Assembly: GCF_000092125.1 (NCBI RefSeq)
Contig: NC_014212.1
Span: forward strand, 2,876,279-2,940,278
Reading direction: 5' to 3'
DNA: 64,000 bases
Origin: Allomeiothermus silvanus DSM 9946
Lineage (GTDB): Bacteria; Deinococcota; Deinococci; Deinococcales; Thermaceae
A model generated the notes under the pieces. That model made no database searches and had not been told where the DNA came from. It saw nothing but the letters and a program-made list of their open reading frames with translations. Positions within the stretch are counted from its first letter, which is position 1; each line of letters starts with the position of its first letter. Below are positions 1 to 11,589 of this stretch, piece after piece. The translations under genes and the position numbers were made by a program.

Positions 1-1274
1 CTGCCCTTTTGATCCAGCGCTCGGCGGGGCAAGAGGATTGGCGCGCGACCGCCCGCAAGCTGGCCCGGATCGCTCCCGAGCTTCCCATCGCCTGGGAGGA
101 GGTGAGCTTCGCCGCCTTCGACGAGGACCAGCCCGCCGAAGCCCGCGACGCGCTGCTCAAGGCCCTGGCCTTGTTGCCGCGGAAGCCCCTCTACTGGACC
201 AACCTGGGCTGGGCCTACTATCTTACCGGGGATAAGGCCCGCTCGATCCAAGCTAGCAGCCGGGCGCTTAAGCTCGGCGAGTCCAGCCCCACCCCGGCCT
301 ACAACTTGGGGCTCGCTAAAGCCCTTTACGGCGACCTGCTGGGGGCTAGGCAAGCCTACGACCAAGCCCTGCAACTCGATGACAAGCAAGAGTTCAAGGC
401 CGCGCTGGAAGACCTAGCCAAAGCCAAGAACCCGCTCTTAACCTACTGGCAGGGCTACCTCTCGGAGCGAACTGGCGAAGTGGCCCAGGCCCAAGCCTTT
501 TACCAGCGCTTCGCCGAGGCTAACCCCCAGCACCCGCTTGCCCCGGCGGCCCGGCGGGCCAGCCGAATCCACCTCGAGACCCGGATTTCTCTGGAAAAGC
601 TCGCCCTCCAGCCCGAAGGCCCCGATGCCCGGCCTTTTCGGGCCGGGGAGGCGGTCTTCCCGGTGGTGAAGCTCGAGGGCAGCCCCTACCTGATGCGCGC
701 CCCGCTGGTGACGCGGCTCCTCGACGAGAACGACCGGTTGCTACAAGAAAACCGCAAAGAGATCACCTTCCGGCCTATGACTGCCGAACTGATCGAGAAG
801 GCCCCGGCGGTGACGTTGCCCAAAGAGGGGCGCTACTCGCTGGAGGTGCTATACGGCGATCAGAAACTCTCCCTGAGCGTGATCGCCGGGGCTCCTGGCC
901 TGACCCGCCGCCTCTACGCCGCCGGATTGCAAATCCGCGACCTGAGCGACAAACCCCTGCTCGATGAGAAGGAGATGCTGGGGCCACAGGGGGATCGCAT
1001 TCTGCTCGAGCGCACCGCTTTCACCCTGCGCCAGGTAGCCCAGTTCTTGCGCGACAAAGCCAAAAACGACCCCCAACGGCGAAAGGAACTGCAAGAGTTG
1101 AGCAAGCCCCTCCCCCAAGGCCCCTATGCTGGGCAGACCGTGCTCGAGTTGATGGGCAAGGCCGAAGAAAAGGTGCTGCGGGCCTTCTTTGAGGCTGCCA
1201 CGCAAAACCCTGAACTGATAGGGGATAACGACGTGGTGAATGCCTTCGTGAACTGGCTGACGGGCGGGGGGTAA
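1..1274 (+). CDS. TPR-repeat protein, 3' part (truncated by window edge)
   Basis: The frame is open to the left edge, so the start lies outside the window; a TTG at 9 is only an in-frame codon. The first ~190 residues are alpha-helical tetratricopeptide-like repeats with the typical W/L/G/Y/A spacing (for example NLGWAYYLTGD and YNLGLAKALYGD), a fold used for protein-protein contacts. The last ~230 residues are not a family I recognise; they contain a likely beta-rich stretch followed by a helical end. No catalytic motif is visible. The gene ends about 50 bp before a palindrome (1325-1345) and about 85 bp before an IS481 element. Function unknown; scaffold or assembly role is only a guess from the repeats. 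Confidence 0.75.
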   Translation, partial: ALLIQRSAGQEDWRATARKLARIAPELPIAWEEVSFAAFDEDQPAEARDALLKALALLPRKPLYWTNLGWAYYLTGDKARSIQASSRALKLGESSPTPAYNLGLAKALYGDLLGARQAYDQALQLDDKQEFKAALEDLAKAKNPLLTYWQGYLSERTGEVAQAQAFYQRFAEANPQHPLAPAARRASRIHLETRISLEKLALQPEGPDARPFRAGEAVFPVVKLEGSPYLMRAPLVTRLLDENDRLLQENRKEITFRPMTAELIEKAPAVTLPKEGRYSLEVLYGDQKLSLSVIAGAPGLTRRLYAAGLQIRDLSDKPLLDEKEMLGPQGDRILLERTAFTLRQVAQFLRDKAKNDPQRRKELQELSKPLPQGPYAGQTVLELMGKAEEKVLRAFFEAATQNPELIGDNDVVNAFVNWLTGGG

Positions 1275-1324
1275 GCCCATTCCCCCAGACTCCCCACCTG
1301 GCCTCCCGTGAAAGCTTGCCTAAA

Positions 1325-1345
1325 TATTCTGACATAGCCAGAATA
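1325..1345. promoter_or_regulatory. 21-bp palindrome, candidate operator originally upstream of uvrA
   Basis: Arms TATTCTG and CAGAATA match perfectly around a 7-nt centre. The same arms and spacing occur at 13383-13403, directly before another gene. Removing the IS481 insertion (1359-2498 plus one target copy) would place this site about 50 bp upstream of the uvrA -35 box. The regulator is unknown. Confidence 0.5.
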
Positions 1346-1358
1346 GCAGGGTCAAGGC

Positions 1359-2498
1359 TGAACCCGGACAAACACATGTGAGACTCTAAGCTGGGATAAA
1401 AAGAGGGGAACCGACCAGGAAAGGAGGTTCCCCAGGTGCAGTTTACCACCGTTGGCCGAGAGATATGGAGAGGCGCTAGACAAGCACAGAGGCTGGCCGA
1501 GGCCAACGCAAGCGACCCAGAGGTCCAGGAACGTCTGCGCAAGCTCCGACTGGTCAAAGCCCTGCGTGAAAGTAAAAAGAGCTGGAAGGAGATCCAGGAC
1601 CTGGTCGGGATCAGCCGGGCCACCTACCACCGCTGGCAAAAAGCCCTAAAAGAAAAGGGCCTGGCTGGACTCAAACCCCGCTCCCGCCGCCCTAAGCACC
1701 TGCGCACAAAGGTCCACTGGACCCCAGGGCTGCTCATTAGAATAGAAACTCTCCGCAAGGAAAACCCCACCTGGGGACGCTGGTCCATCTGGCTTACCCT
1801 CCGCAAGGAGGGTTTCCAGATGAGCGAACGCACGGTGGGGCGCATCCTGGCCTACCTGGAGAAGCACCGACGTATCGAGAGCGTGGCCGGCTACCTGGCC
1901 CGGACTCAAAGAGGGAAGCTAAAGCGAAGGGTAAACCGGCCCTACGCCAAAAGGAAGCCCCGAGGATACGAGGCCAGGGCTCCTGGGGACCTGGTCCAGG
2001 TGGACACCCTCACCCTGACCTTAGGACCGGGAAGCATGGTCAAGCACTTCTCGGCGATTGACCTCCATAGCCGGTTTGTCCTGGCGGAGGTGCACAGCCG
2101 GGCCACGGCTAAGCTTTCTGAGGGGTTCTTGTCCTTGCTTCTGGCCAGGGCCCCTTTTCCCATCCGGGCCATCCAGGTGGATGGGGGCAGCGAGTTCATG
2201 GCCGAGTTTGAGGAGGCCTGCTGTGCTCTGGGGATTGCCTTGTTTGTGCTACCGCCGAGGAGTCCTAAACTCAATGGTCACGTGGAGCGGATGCAGCGGA
2301 CCTTCAAGGAGGAGTTCTACACCCGGCCTTTGCCCACCCCGCTCAGCGAGCTGCAGGCAGAGCTGGATACCTACCTGGACTACTACAACCGCCGAAGGCC
2401 TCACATGGCCCTGGGGGGTCTTGCTCCGCTGGAGTTTTTGGCTAAGATGCAAGAGGAGTCGGTTCCTCAAAGAGTCTCAAATGTGTTGACCGATTACA
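1359..2498 (+). mobile_element. IS481-family insertion sequence, copy 1 (1140 bp)
   Basis: The ends are fixed by comparison with the second copy at 56967-58106, which is the same length and nearly identical. The terminal inverted repeats start TGAACCCGG on the left and TGTAATCGG (reverse complement) on the right and share ACACATnTGAGACTC. The element is flanked by a 5-bp direct repeat AAGGC at 1354-1358 and 2499-2503, a target-site duplication. It sits between a candidate operator and the uvrA promoter, its right end only 6 bp from the -35 box. Confidence 0.95.
1436..2498 (+). CDS. IS481-family DDE transposase without its own stop codon
   Basis: Starts at GTG 1436 with a strong AAGGAGG ribosome site at 1421-1427. 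The N-terminal ~120 residues hold helix-turn-helix segments ([19 protein letters not shown]). The integrase core follows with catalytic acidic residues in [15 protein letters not shown] and [13 protein letters not shown], then the [17 protein letters not shown] ending common in IS481/IS3 transposases. No stop codon lies before the right end of the element, so the frame continues through the end, the target duplication and all of uvrA as an open frame of 1348 codons. It differs from copy 2 by one seen residue (Gly for Arg in TQRGKLKRR). Probably active or recently active. Confidence 0.93.
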
Positions 2499-2504
2499 AA
2501 GGCT

Positions 2505-2532
2505 TGGTAATACCTAACGCCGGTGCTATACT
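2505..2532 (+). promoter_or_regulatory. uvrA promoter, leaderless type
   Basis: A -35 box TTGGTA (2505-2510) and a -10 box TATACT (2527-2532) are separated by 16 nt, and ATG follows 7 nt after the -10, so the transcript should start at or next to the start codon. The IS481 right end is at 2498, so the core promoter is intact but everything upstream has been displaced by 1.1 kb. Confidence 0.6.
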
Positions 2533-2539
2533 TTTTCGG

Positions 2540-5482
<2,943 letters not shown>

Positions 5483-5538
5483 CCAAGCAAGACGGAGCAG
5501 GACACCTGCAATTGGCGGGGCGGTGGCGTAGCTACTCC

Positions 5539-6168
5539 CTACGGGTAGCGCTTTTGGGTGCTGTAGTAAGGTCCTTCTCCGAAGTTTCGCACCGCTGCGT
5601 AGTAAGTGTAGGCCAGGACGTAGCACTTGTCCTTGCGGGGGTCCCACCAAGACAGGTCGCCACACACCGATTTCAGGTTGGACAAGAAGCGGTCGTCCAC
5701 ATACTTGCGATAGGTCTCGCTACGCCCTCGAGCGTACTGCGGCACGTTGCGGTAGCCGAAGTCGTGGTGGTTGCAGGGGTCTTTAAAGTTGAGGAAGAGC
5801 GGCTTGTCAGGGGAATAGCTGCACCCGTCGTTGCTCCAATCGGGGCCACTATATGTGCGGTAGTAGGTAAAAAAGGTACCGTAAGGGATCGCGGTCGCCA
5901 GGTAGACGGTATAGTCGAAGTTAGGCCAGCGCGAGTCTTGGGCCGCCACCAGCGCCTCTAGTTGGGACTGTAGCTGGATTAGCTGGCTTTCCACCCGGGC
6001 GAACTCGGGTTGCAAAATGGTCTGGATCTTCTGTAGCTCACCCTCGCTCAGGGCGTCGATCTGCTCAGGGGTGAGGGCGGCGATTTGCTCGAGGGTCCAA
6101 TTAGGAGCGCCCGTCTGCGATCCGCACGCCGCCAACACCAGCACAAGCATCAACAACACTACACGCAT
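5539..6168 (-). CDS. Prokaryotic phospholipase A2-like lipoprotein
   Basis: The N-terminus is a lipoprotein signal with a lipobox ending LAAC at about residue 15, so the protein should be lipid-anchored outside the cytoplasmic membrane. After a helical coiled segment (residues 20-80) comes a phospholipase A2 core: the Cys-rich catalytic signature DPCNHHDFGYRN supplies the His-Asp pair, with further Cys in the following helix (LKSVCGDL). Bacterial enzymes of this family hydrolyse the sn-2 acyl chain of phospholipids with calcium. The last codons and the TAG stop lie in a small palindromic stretch near 5530-5550. It stands alone, convergent with uvrA. Catalytic activity is inferred from the motif only. 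Confidence 0.8.
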   Translation of the reverse strand: MRVVLLMLVLVLAACGSQTGAPNWTLEQIAALTPEQIDALSEGELQKIQTILQPEFARVESQLIQLQSQLEALVAAQDSRWPNFDYTVYLATAIPYGTFFTYYRTYSGPDWSNDGCSYSPDKPLFLNFKDPCNHHDFGYRNVPQYARGRSETYRKYVDDRFLSNLKSVCGDLSWWDPRKDKCYVLAYTYYAAVRNFGEGPYYSTQKRYP

Positions 6169-6286
6169 CTTTGCCTCCTTAACGGCTCCACTTCCTGCGA
6201 GGCTCCAGATCAGCGGGCACCTAGTTCAGCATAGGCTGCTTCCCCGTCAGGGGAACACCTTGCGGCTATTGAACCCTCACCTAGTT

Positions 6287-8440
6287 TTACCCACCCACGT
6301 GGACGATCGGACGGCGTTTGAGGTTGGGCTCGGCCTTGCGCAAGATCTCGTGGGTGAGGGGGGGGATATCCCCCTCACCAAAAAGCACGAAGCGCAAAGC
6401 CAGCTGCAAGGGATTGCCCTCCGACCACTGGAAGTAGATGTGCGGAACCTTGCCGGTGATGTCGCGGATGTGTAGGGCTACTGCGGCGATGGCGTTGGCT
6501 ACCGCAGGAGCCTCGGTGCGAAACACTTGGTAATCCCCCACCTCGAGCCCCCGCACCCGGAGCGTACCGGAAAACTCCGAGGCATCAATCACCCCCACCT
6601 CGAGGAAGAGGATGGGCTCTTTGGCGGGCAGGTGGGTGAACTCGCGTACCCGTTTGGCCTTCTCGATGTACTCGTAGGCCTTGCCGGTCTCGCGGTGGTG
6701 GGCCACAATGCGGATCTCACCCGGGATGCTTTCGATGAAGCGCCTGGCTTCCTCATCCAAAATCACCTCTTTCACCCGCAGTTCGGTGGATCGCAGCACC
6801 CGCGAGATGAAGGAGACCACTACGATGGAGGCTACGAAGATGCTGGCGATCTGGAGGCCGCCGGGTTGCTCGAGGATGTTGACCACCAGGGTGTATATGA
6901 AAACTAAGCTAATCAGCCCAAAAGCGATCACCGAAGCTTGCTGGCGTTTGTGCAGCGCGGAAAGGGTCACGGCGACCGCCGCCGAAGTCATCAGGGCTAG
7001 CACCCCGGTAGCGTAGGCGGCAGCTTGGGCATCCACACTGGCCCGGAAGATCAGGGTGACTACGAAACAGATCGCGGTGTAGATGAGCACCAACGGGCGG
7101 GTAGCCCGAGCCCATTCCGGGGCCATCCCGTAGCGGGGAAGATAGCGCGGCACGATATTGAGCAGTCCAGCCATGGCGCTAGCCCCGGCGAACCACAAAA
7201 TCAAGATGGTAGAGAGGTCGTAGAGGGTGCCAAAGAGTTCGCCTAAGTGGCGGTGGGCTAGATAGGCTAAAGCCCGTCCGCTAGCCTGACCTGTCGGCTT
7301 GACCACCGTCACCTGCCGGGCGTCGCCGCTCTCGGTCACGTTCACTAGAAGGGTGATCTCCCCCCGCGGGCCAAGTGAAATCCGCTCGTTGAAGCTCCCG
7401 CTGCGGTTAGGGACGCGGTAAGTATACACATCTTGAGGGTTCCCGCTCAGCGGAATGTCTATGCTCGAAACCCCACGCCGAAGTTCACGCGAGACCGAGG
7501 TCTCTGGCCAGAATTCGCTGGGGGGGATCAGCCAGGTCGTCACCAGGCTGCTGGTGATGAGCATCACGCTCATGATGAGGGCGGCTGTGGTGAGTAGCTT
7601 GCGCGAGTTGCGAATCCGGCCTTTGGGGTGCGCCGGATCGTCGTCAGGGTCGCCCTTCACCAAGGGCATCACCACCACCCCGGTCTCGAAGCCGCTGAGC
7701 CCCAGGGCCAACTTAGGAAAGACCAGCAACGCGGCCACGATCACCGCCATGGGGCTGGCGTAGTTCTGGTTGATAAGGTCAACCCAGCGGGTGATGACCT
7801 CGCGTTGCTGGAAAGCCTCGAGCAACCCGGTTACCACCACCACTAAGCTCAACCCGATGTAGATCACCACCAGCACCACCGCCACCCCGATAGCCTCGCG
7901 AAAGCCCTTGAGAAAAATGGCCCCCAGCAAGCCGATCAGCACCAGGGTGAGACCGACCTGGTAATTCCAGCCTCGAGGCCAAAAGGGGTTTTCGATGATG
8001 TGTTTGGAGGCGTCGGCGGCGGAGAGGGTAATGGTGATGACGAAGCCTGTCGCCACGAAGCCCAGCAAGGCCAGCACGAACACCTTAGCTGTCCAACCGC
8101 CCAGCAGCCGCTCGAGCATGGAGATCGAGCCGTCCCCATGGGGGCTCTCCTCCGCCACCCGGCGGTACATCGGTAGCGCGCCGAAAAGCGTCACCAGCAC
8201 CAGCACCAATGTGGCGAAGGGGGAGAGGATTCCCGCAGCCAGCGCTGCGATGCCGGGTTGATAACCCAAGGTGGAAAAGTAATCCACCCCGGTTAGGCAC
8301 ATCACCCGGTACCAGGGGTGGGTCTGGTGGACCTCTTTTTCCGGCTGATGGTAGCTTTCTCCTAGGCTATGTTGCCCTTCGGTGAGCCACTTTTTAAAGC
8401 GCCTGCGGAAAAGCCGCCAGTAGGTTTGGGACTGGGCCAT
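6287..8440 (-). CDS. APC-superfamily amino acid permease with cytoplasmic C-terminal domain
   Basis: A 717-aa membrane protein. The N-terminal ~50 residues are basic and cytoplasmic; the segment [19 protein letters not shown] starts the first membrane helix of the amino acid/polyamine/organocation fold, and about twelve hydrophobic helices follow to residue ~560. A polar insert at about 300-390 lies between helices. The last ~150 residues are soluble and begin [14 protein letters not shown]. The substrate cannot be told from the sequence; amino acids are the usual cargo. It is a single gene flanked by the phospholipase and an MFS gene. The start ATG at 8440 gives the usual positively charged N-terminus. 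Confidence 0.8.
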   Translation of the reverse strand: MAQSQTYWRLFRRRFKKWLTEGQHSLGESYHQPEKEVHQTHPWYRVMCLTGVDYFSTLGYQPGIAALAAGILSPFATLVLVLVTLFGALPMYRRVAEESPHGDGSISMLERLLGGWTAKVFVLALLGFVATGFVITITLSAADASKHIIENPFWPRGWNYQVGLTLVLIGLLGAIFLKGFREAIGVAVVLVVIYIGLSLVVVVTGLLEAFQQREVITRWVDLINQNYASPMAVIVAALLVFPKLALGLSGFETGVVVMPLVKGDPDDDPAHPKGRIRNSRKLLTTAALIMSVMLITSSLVTTWLIPPSEFWPETSVSRELRRGVSSIDIPLSGNPQDVYTYRVPNRSGSFNERISLGPRGEITLLVNVTESGDARQVTVVKPTGQASGRALAYLAHRHLGELFGTLYDLSTILILWFAGASAMAGLLNIVPRYLPRYGMAPEWARATRPLVLIYTAICFVVTLIFRASVDAQAAAYATGVLALMTSAAVAVTLSALHKRQQASVIAFGLISLVFIYTLVVNILEQPGGLQIASIFVASIVVVSFISRVLRSTELRVKEVILDEEARRFIESIPGEIRIVAHHRETGKAYEYIEKAKRVREFTHLPAKEPILFLEVGVIDASEFSGTLRVRGLEVGDYQVFRTEAPAVANAIAAVALHIRDITGKVPHIYFQWSEGNPLQLALRFVLFGEGDIPPLTHEILRKAEPNLKRRPIVHVGG

Positions 8441-8561
8441 AGCATCGCCTACCGCATAAGTGTACTGGAAGTTACAAGTTTTGCGGATGGGAGGTCGGGG
8501 TCCTGGTTGGTTATAGCGGCTTTTGACCCCTGCGCCCAGGGTTCACCCCGCCCCCTAGCCA

Positions 8562-8594
8562 GAGGCGCTGTTTCGCGGCGATAGCCGGGTGGCG
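8562..8594 (+). repeat. Short hairpin repeat, family P2 variant
   Basis: Begins GAGGCGCTGTTTCGCGGCG and ends GCCGGGTGGCG, close to the 27-bp units at 26323-26430. It lies immediately after the stop codon (8596-8598, minus strand) of the MFS gene. Confidence 0.6.
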
Positions 8595-8595
8595 G

Positions 8596-9738
8596 TCAGG
8601 TTGGCCGCTGCACCCGAGCTACCAACCCCCCTAGCACCAACACCCCCACCGAGGCTGCAAACCCCGCTTGCAAGCTCCCCAATGCATCGGTGAGAAGCCC
8701 CGAAAGCCACGGCCCCAGACTCTGCCCCGCCGCAAAGATCACCGTGAAAACCGCGATCCCGTAACCCCACTGCGCAGGAGGCAAGGCCTGGCGCACCAAA
8801 GCGGTAATGGCCGTGACTACCGACAAAAACGAGCCGAACAGCAAGGCCGAGCCCAGCATCAGCAAGAAAGCCTTAGAGAGCAAGGGGAGCGCCGCCCCAG
8901 CGCTTATCGTGAACAGGATCAGGCTAAGCGCGCTCCCGTCGCGGCTCTTCTGGATACGCCCGCCCCATATCCTCCCGCCTCCCACCACCGCTATCCCCAA
9001 CACCGACCAGAAGAGGGTCACCTCGAGGGTTCCCAACTCAGCGCGGACGAAAGCGATCACAAAGGTCATATAGACGATGTAGCCGAGCGCGAAGAGGAAA
9101 TAAGCTACAGCGGTAGGCAGCAAACTCCCCAAGCTCCCGCCCTCGCTTCCTACGACAGCAGGCCGAGGCTCCTCAACCCGCCGTGCCGCCAGATAGGCCC
9201 CTCCGAAGCCCACCACCGAGAGCAACCCCAAGGCCATCCAAGCCCAAGGCCAGGCCCCTGAGCGATCCTCGAGCAGCACCGGAAGGAAAACCCCTGAGGC
9301 CAGGATGCCCAAGCCCACCCCGCCAAAATACACCCCCAGCACCAACGCTGAGCGGCTGGGGTCACGCGAGGCCAGGTGCGCAGCCAGAGCCCCGCCTGAG
9401 ACGAAGACCAGCGCCCCGCTCACCCCGGCGATAAGCCGTAGGGCCACCAGCCCGAAGTAGTTATCGCTAACGCCGGAGAAAAGGAGGGCCAAGGCGGTGA
9501 GGGCCAGCGACCCCAGAAAGGTCGACCGATAGCCCCAGCGCAGCATCGCTGAATTCGCCAGGAGCGAGCCCAGCAGGTAGCCCACCGCGTTGGCGGTATT
9601 CATCCCCCCGGCCTGAGCGTAGGACCAGTGCAGATCCTCGCGCATGGCCGGGAGCACCAACGCATAGGCAAAGCGAGCGAAACCCAGCGCCACCGCCGGG
9701 CCCAGGGCCAAGCCCAAAGCTACACGGAGCAGGCTCAC
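8596..9738 (-). CDS. MFS transporter, YbfB/YjiJ-like
   Basis: A 380-aa polytopic protein with about twelve membrane helices. The opening segment LGLALGPAVALGFARFAYALVLPAMREDLHWSYAQAG is typical of the YbfB/YjiJ branch of the major facilitator superfamily, with FARFAY and the NTANAVGYLLGSL segment. I start it at GTG 9738; the frame runs further upstream but that extension is low-complexity and would overlap the divergent start at 9848. Substrate unknown. Its 3' end abuts a short P2-type repeat. Confidence 0.75.
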   Translation of the reverse strand: MSLLRVALGLALGPAVALGFARFAYALVLPAMREDLHWSYAQAGGMNTANAVGYLLGSLLANSAMLRWGYRSTFLGSLALTALALLFSGVSDNYFGLVALRLIAGVSGALVFVSGGALAAHLASRDPSRSALVLGVYFGGVGLGILASGVFLPVLLEDRSGAWPWAWMALGLLSVVGFGGAYLAARRVEEPRPAVVGSEGGSLGSLLPTAVAYFLFALGYIVYMTFVIAFVRAELGTLEVTLFWSVLGIAVVGGGRIWGGRIQKSRDGSALSLILFTISAGAALPLLSKAFLLMLGSALLFGSFLSVVTAITALVRQALPPAQWGYGIAVFTVIFAAGQSLGPWLSGLLTDALGSLQAGFAASVGVLVLGGLVARVQRPT

Positions 9739-9847
9739 CGTGCGGTACCCCGGAGATTTTCGCGCGCTTGGGAGAGTAGGTCGGGTTCCACACCTTACTA
9801 TACCGAGGCTGGAACGAAGAACCCGCCCTGGGGGAGTATTCTGAGCC

Positions 9848-10080
9848 ATGACTACCGCCCAGCGCTGGATTGTCACTGCCACCGTGCTCGGCTCGGGGAT
9901 CGTGTTCCTGGATTCCACCGGGGTCAACGTAGCTCTGCCCCGGATCGGTTCGGAGTTGAAGTCGAGCTTCTTCGCCACGCTCGAGGCCCGGCCCTACGTG
10001 TATAACGGCTACTTGCTCTCCTTGAGCGCCCTGCTGATCCTGGCCGGGGCCCTCTCCGACCGCTACGGCAGACGCCGGAT
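9848..10080 (+). pseudogene. Truncated MFS (drug:H+ antiporter type) N-terminus
   Basis: The first ~77 codons are a clear MFS start: TATVLGSGIVFLDSTGVNVALP with the DSTxVNVALP signature of 14-helix DHA2-type exporters, then the loop motif GALSDRYGRRRMY. After that (about 10080) homology stops and the frame runs on into sequence without membrane helices to a stop at 10321. Only two of the expected fourteen helices are present, so this is a 5' remnant, probably left by a deletion. It is divergent from the intact MFS gene. Confidence 0.75.
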
Positions 10081-10267
10081 GTACGGGCGTGTTGCCCAAG
10101 ACCACCCAGGCTGCCCGCGAATCCTCCACCCAAGCCTTTCAGCGATGCTGCTGTGGGTAGGACTGCTGGTAGGGGGTCTTGGTGAACGGGTTAGGGCTGG
10201 AATCGGCAGCCTCGAGCAAAGGTGGCGCGGGAATCTGCGCTTGGGCGGAAGACTAAAAACCAACCGG

Positions 10268-10304
10268 CTTTGCTCCTTCACTGCGTTCGGGGAAACAACG
10301 CCTC
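10268..10304 (-). repeat. 37-bp P2 repeat supplying the C-terminus and stop of an S41 protease gene
   Basis: On the minus strand it begins GAGGCGTTGTTTCCCCGAAC and continues GCAGTGAAGGAGC. It matches the P2 unit at 21377-21413 in nearly every position. The TGA inside the repeat is the stop codon of the S41 gene (10278). Confidence 0.75.
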
Positions 10305-11582
10305 GAGGGCTTTTTCCATAGGTAGGTCGTGACCTGTTTCGGCCAGGGTGCGCAGGTCATCGGGGACCGCGATATCGGGCGTGACCCGGGCCGGGTAAGG
10401 GTTTCCCCCCGGCAGAAAGGCTCGGTTGTAGGAGATGTTGAGCCCACCCCCGTTGATGAGGCCGAAGGTGCGGGTGGTGGTGTTGCCCACCCCGGCGGTG
10501 GGCTCCCCGATCACCACCCCCGCCTTGGCAAGCTGGATCGCTGAGGCCAGATACTCTGCCCCGGAAGCGCTCTCGCCGTTCACCAGAACCGCCAGGGGGC
10601 CGCTCCAGCGAGCCAGACTGGGGAGGTTCAGGCGGGTAACCTCGGCCCCGCTTTTGTTACGCACGGTGATCCGCCCATCCTTGACCATCAGTTCGTTGCG
10701 CTCGACGTCGTAGCGATCGGTGAAAGCCACGTAAGGGCTTTCCATGAAGGCCGCCATGCTGATAAGGGCCTCTATCGCACTACCCCCGTTGTTACCGCGC
10801 AGCTCGAGCACCATAGCCCTCGCCCCGGCGGCCTGAGCCTGCCGCACCAGCTCGTGAACCCGCTGCCCCACCTGCCCCTCGGCCAGAAAGTCGGGGATGC
10901 GTAGCACCGCTACCCCGTCCGGGCGCATTTTGAGCGAGGGAAGCCGGGCCAGGTTGATCTCACGTCCGGTCACAACGATCTCGAGCTTTTGCCGCTCGGG
11001 GCCGCGCAGCACCGTAAGCCGCACCGGCTGCCCACTCTGGACCATCTGGCTGAGGGCCTGAACTACCTCGCTGTCGCTGGCGTACCCGCTCAGGGCCTTG
11101 CCGCCCAGGGCGACGATCCGGTCGCCGTATTGCAACCCGGCCTGATCCGCCGGGCCGCCCTCCACCACGTCCACCACCAGCCGGTCGCGCGAGCCAGGAA
11201 TGGACCGGTGTTCCACCCCGATCCGCAACGTTCCTGAAGGGGCCTGACCGCGGCTATTTTGCCGGAAGCGCCCCAAAGCCTCGGGGGACTGGTAGTAAGT
11301 ATGGCCGTCGCCCAGGTCACTGATCATACGCTGGATCACGCTCACCGCGGTGTCGTAGGAGCAGGCCTGTTTTTGGTTGGCGCAGGCGGTATCCAGGCTC
11401 TTCTGGTACTGGGCGGTAAGTTCCTTGAGGTCGGTGCTGGCTGGGCCGTTGTAGTAGAACTCGAGGTAAAAACTGGCCTGGTCGAAGAGGTCTTGGGCCG
11501 GGCTGGCCAATCCCACAGTAGCGAAAACCAGCGCCAAGGCGAAAAAAAATCGGTGGATTTTGCGCATCAGATGTCTTTGCAT
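10278..11582 (-). CDS. S41 (tail-specific/CtpA-like) protease paralogue 1
   Basis: A secreted or periplasmic 434-aa protein; residues 8-27 form a signal peptide (FFFALALVFATVGLASPAQ). A four-helix N-terminal part is followed by a PDZ-like domain (GGPADQAGLQYGDRIVALGG, about 130-210) and an S41 peptidase domain. The catalytic Ser region is VNGESASGAEYLAS, followed by GEPTAGVGNTTTRTF. The S41 family cleaves proteins near the C-terminus using a Ser-Lys pair. The last residues (ALFPRTQ) and the stop are encoded by a P2 repeat, so the native C-terminus may have been altered. It is followed upstream on the same strand by a paralogue 7 bp away; the two probably form an operon after tandem duplication. 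Confidence 0.85.
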   Translation of the reverse strand: MQRHLMRKIHRFFFALALVFATVGLASPAQDLFDQASFYLEFYYNGPASTDLKELTAQYQKSLDTACANQKQACSYDTAVSVIQRMISDLGDGHTYYQSPEALGRFRQNSRGQAPSGTLRIGVEHRSIPGSRDRLVVDVVEGGPADQAGLQYGDRIVALGGKALSGYASDSEVVQALSQMVQSGQPVRLTVLRGPERQKLEIVVTGREINLARLPSLKMRPDGVAVLRIPDFLAEGQVGQRVHELVRQAQAAGARAMVLELRGNNGGSAIEALISMAAFMESPYVAFTDRYDVERNELMVKDGRITVRNKSGAEVTRLNLPSLARWSGPLAVLVNGESASGAEYLASAIQLAKAGVVIGEPTAGVGNTTTRTFGLINGGGLNISYNRAFLPGGNPYPARVTPDIAVPDDLRTLAETGHDLPMEKALEALFPRTQ

Positions 11583-11589
11583 CGGATCC

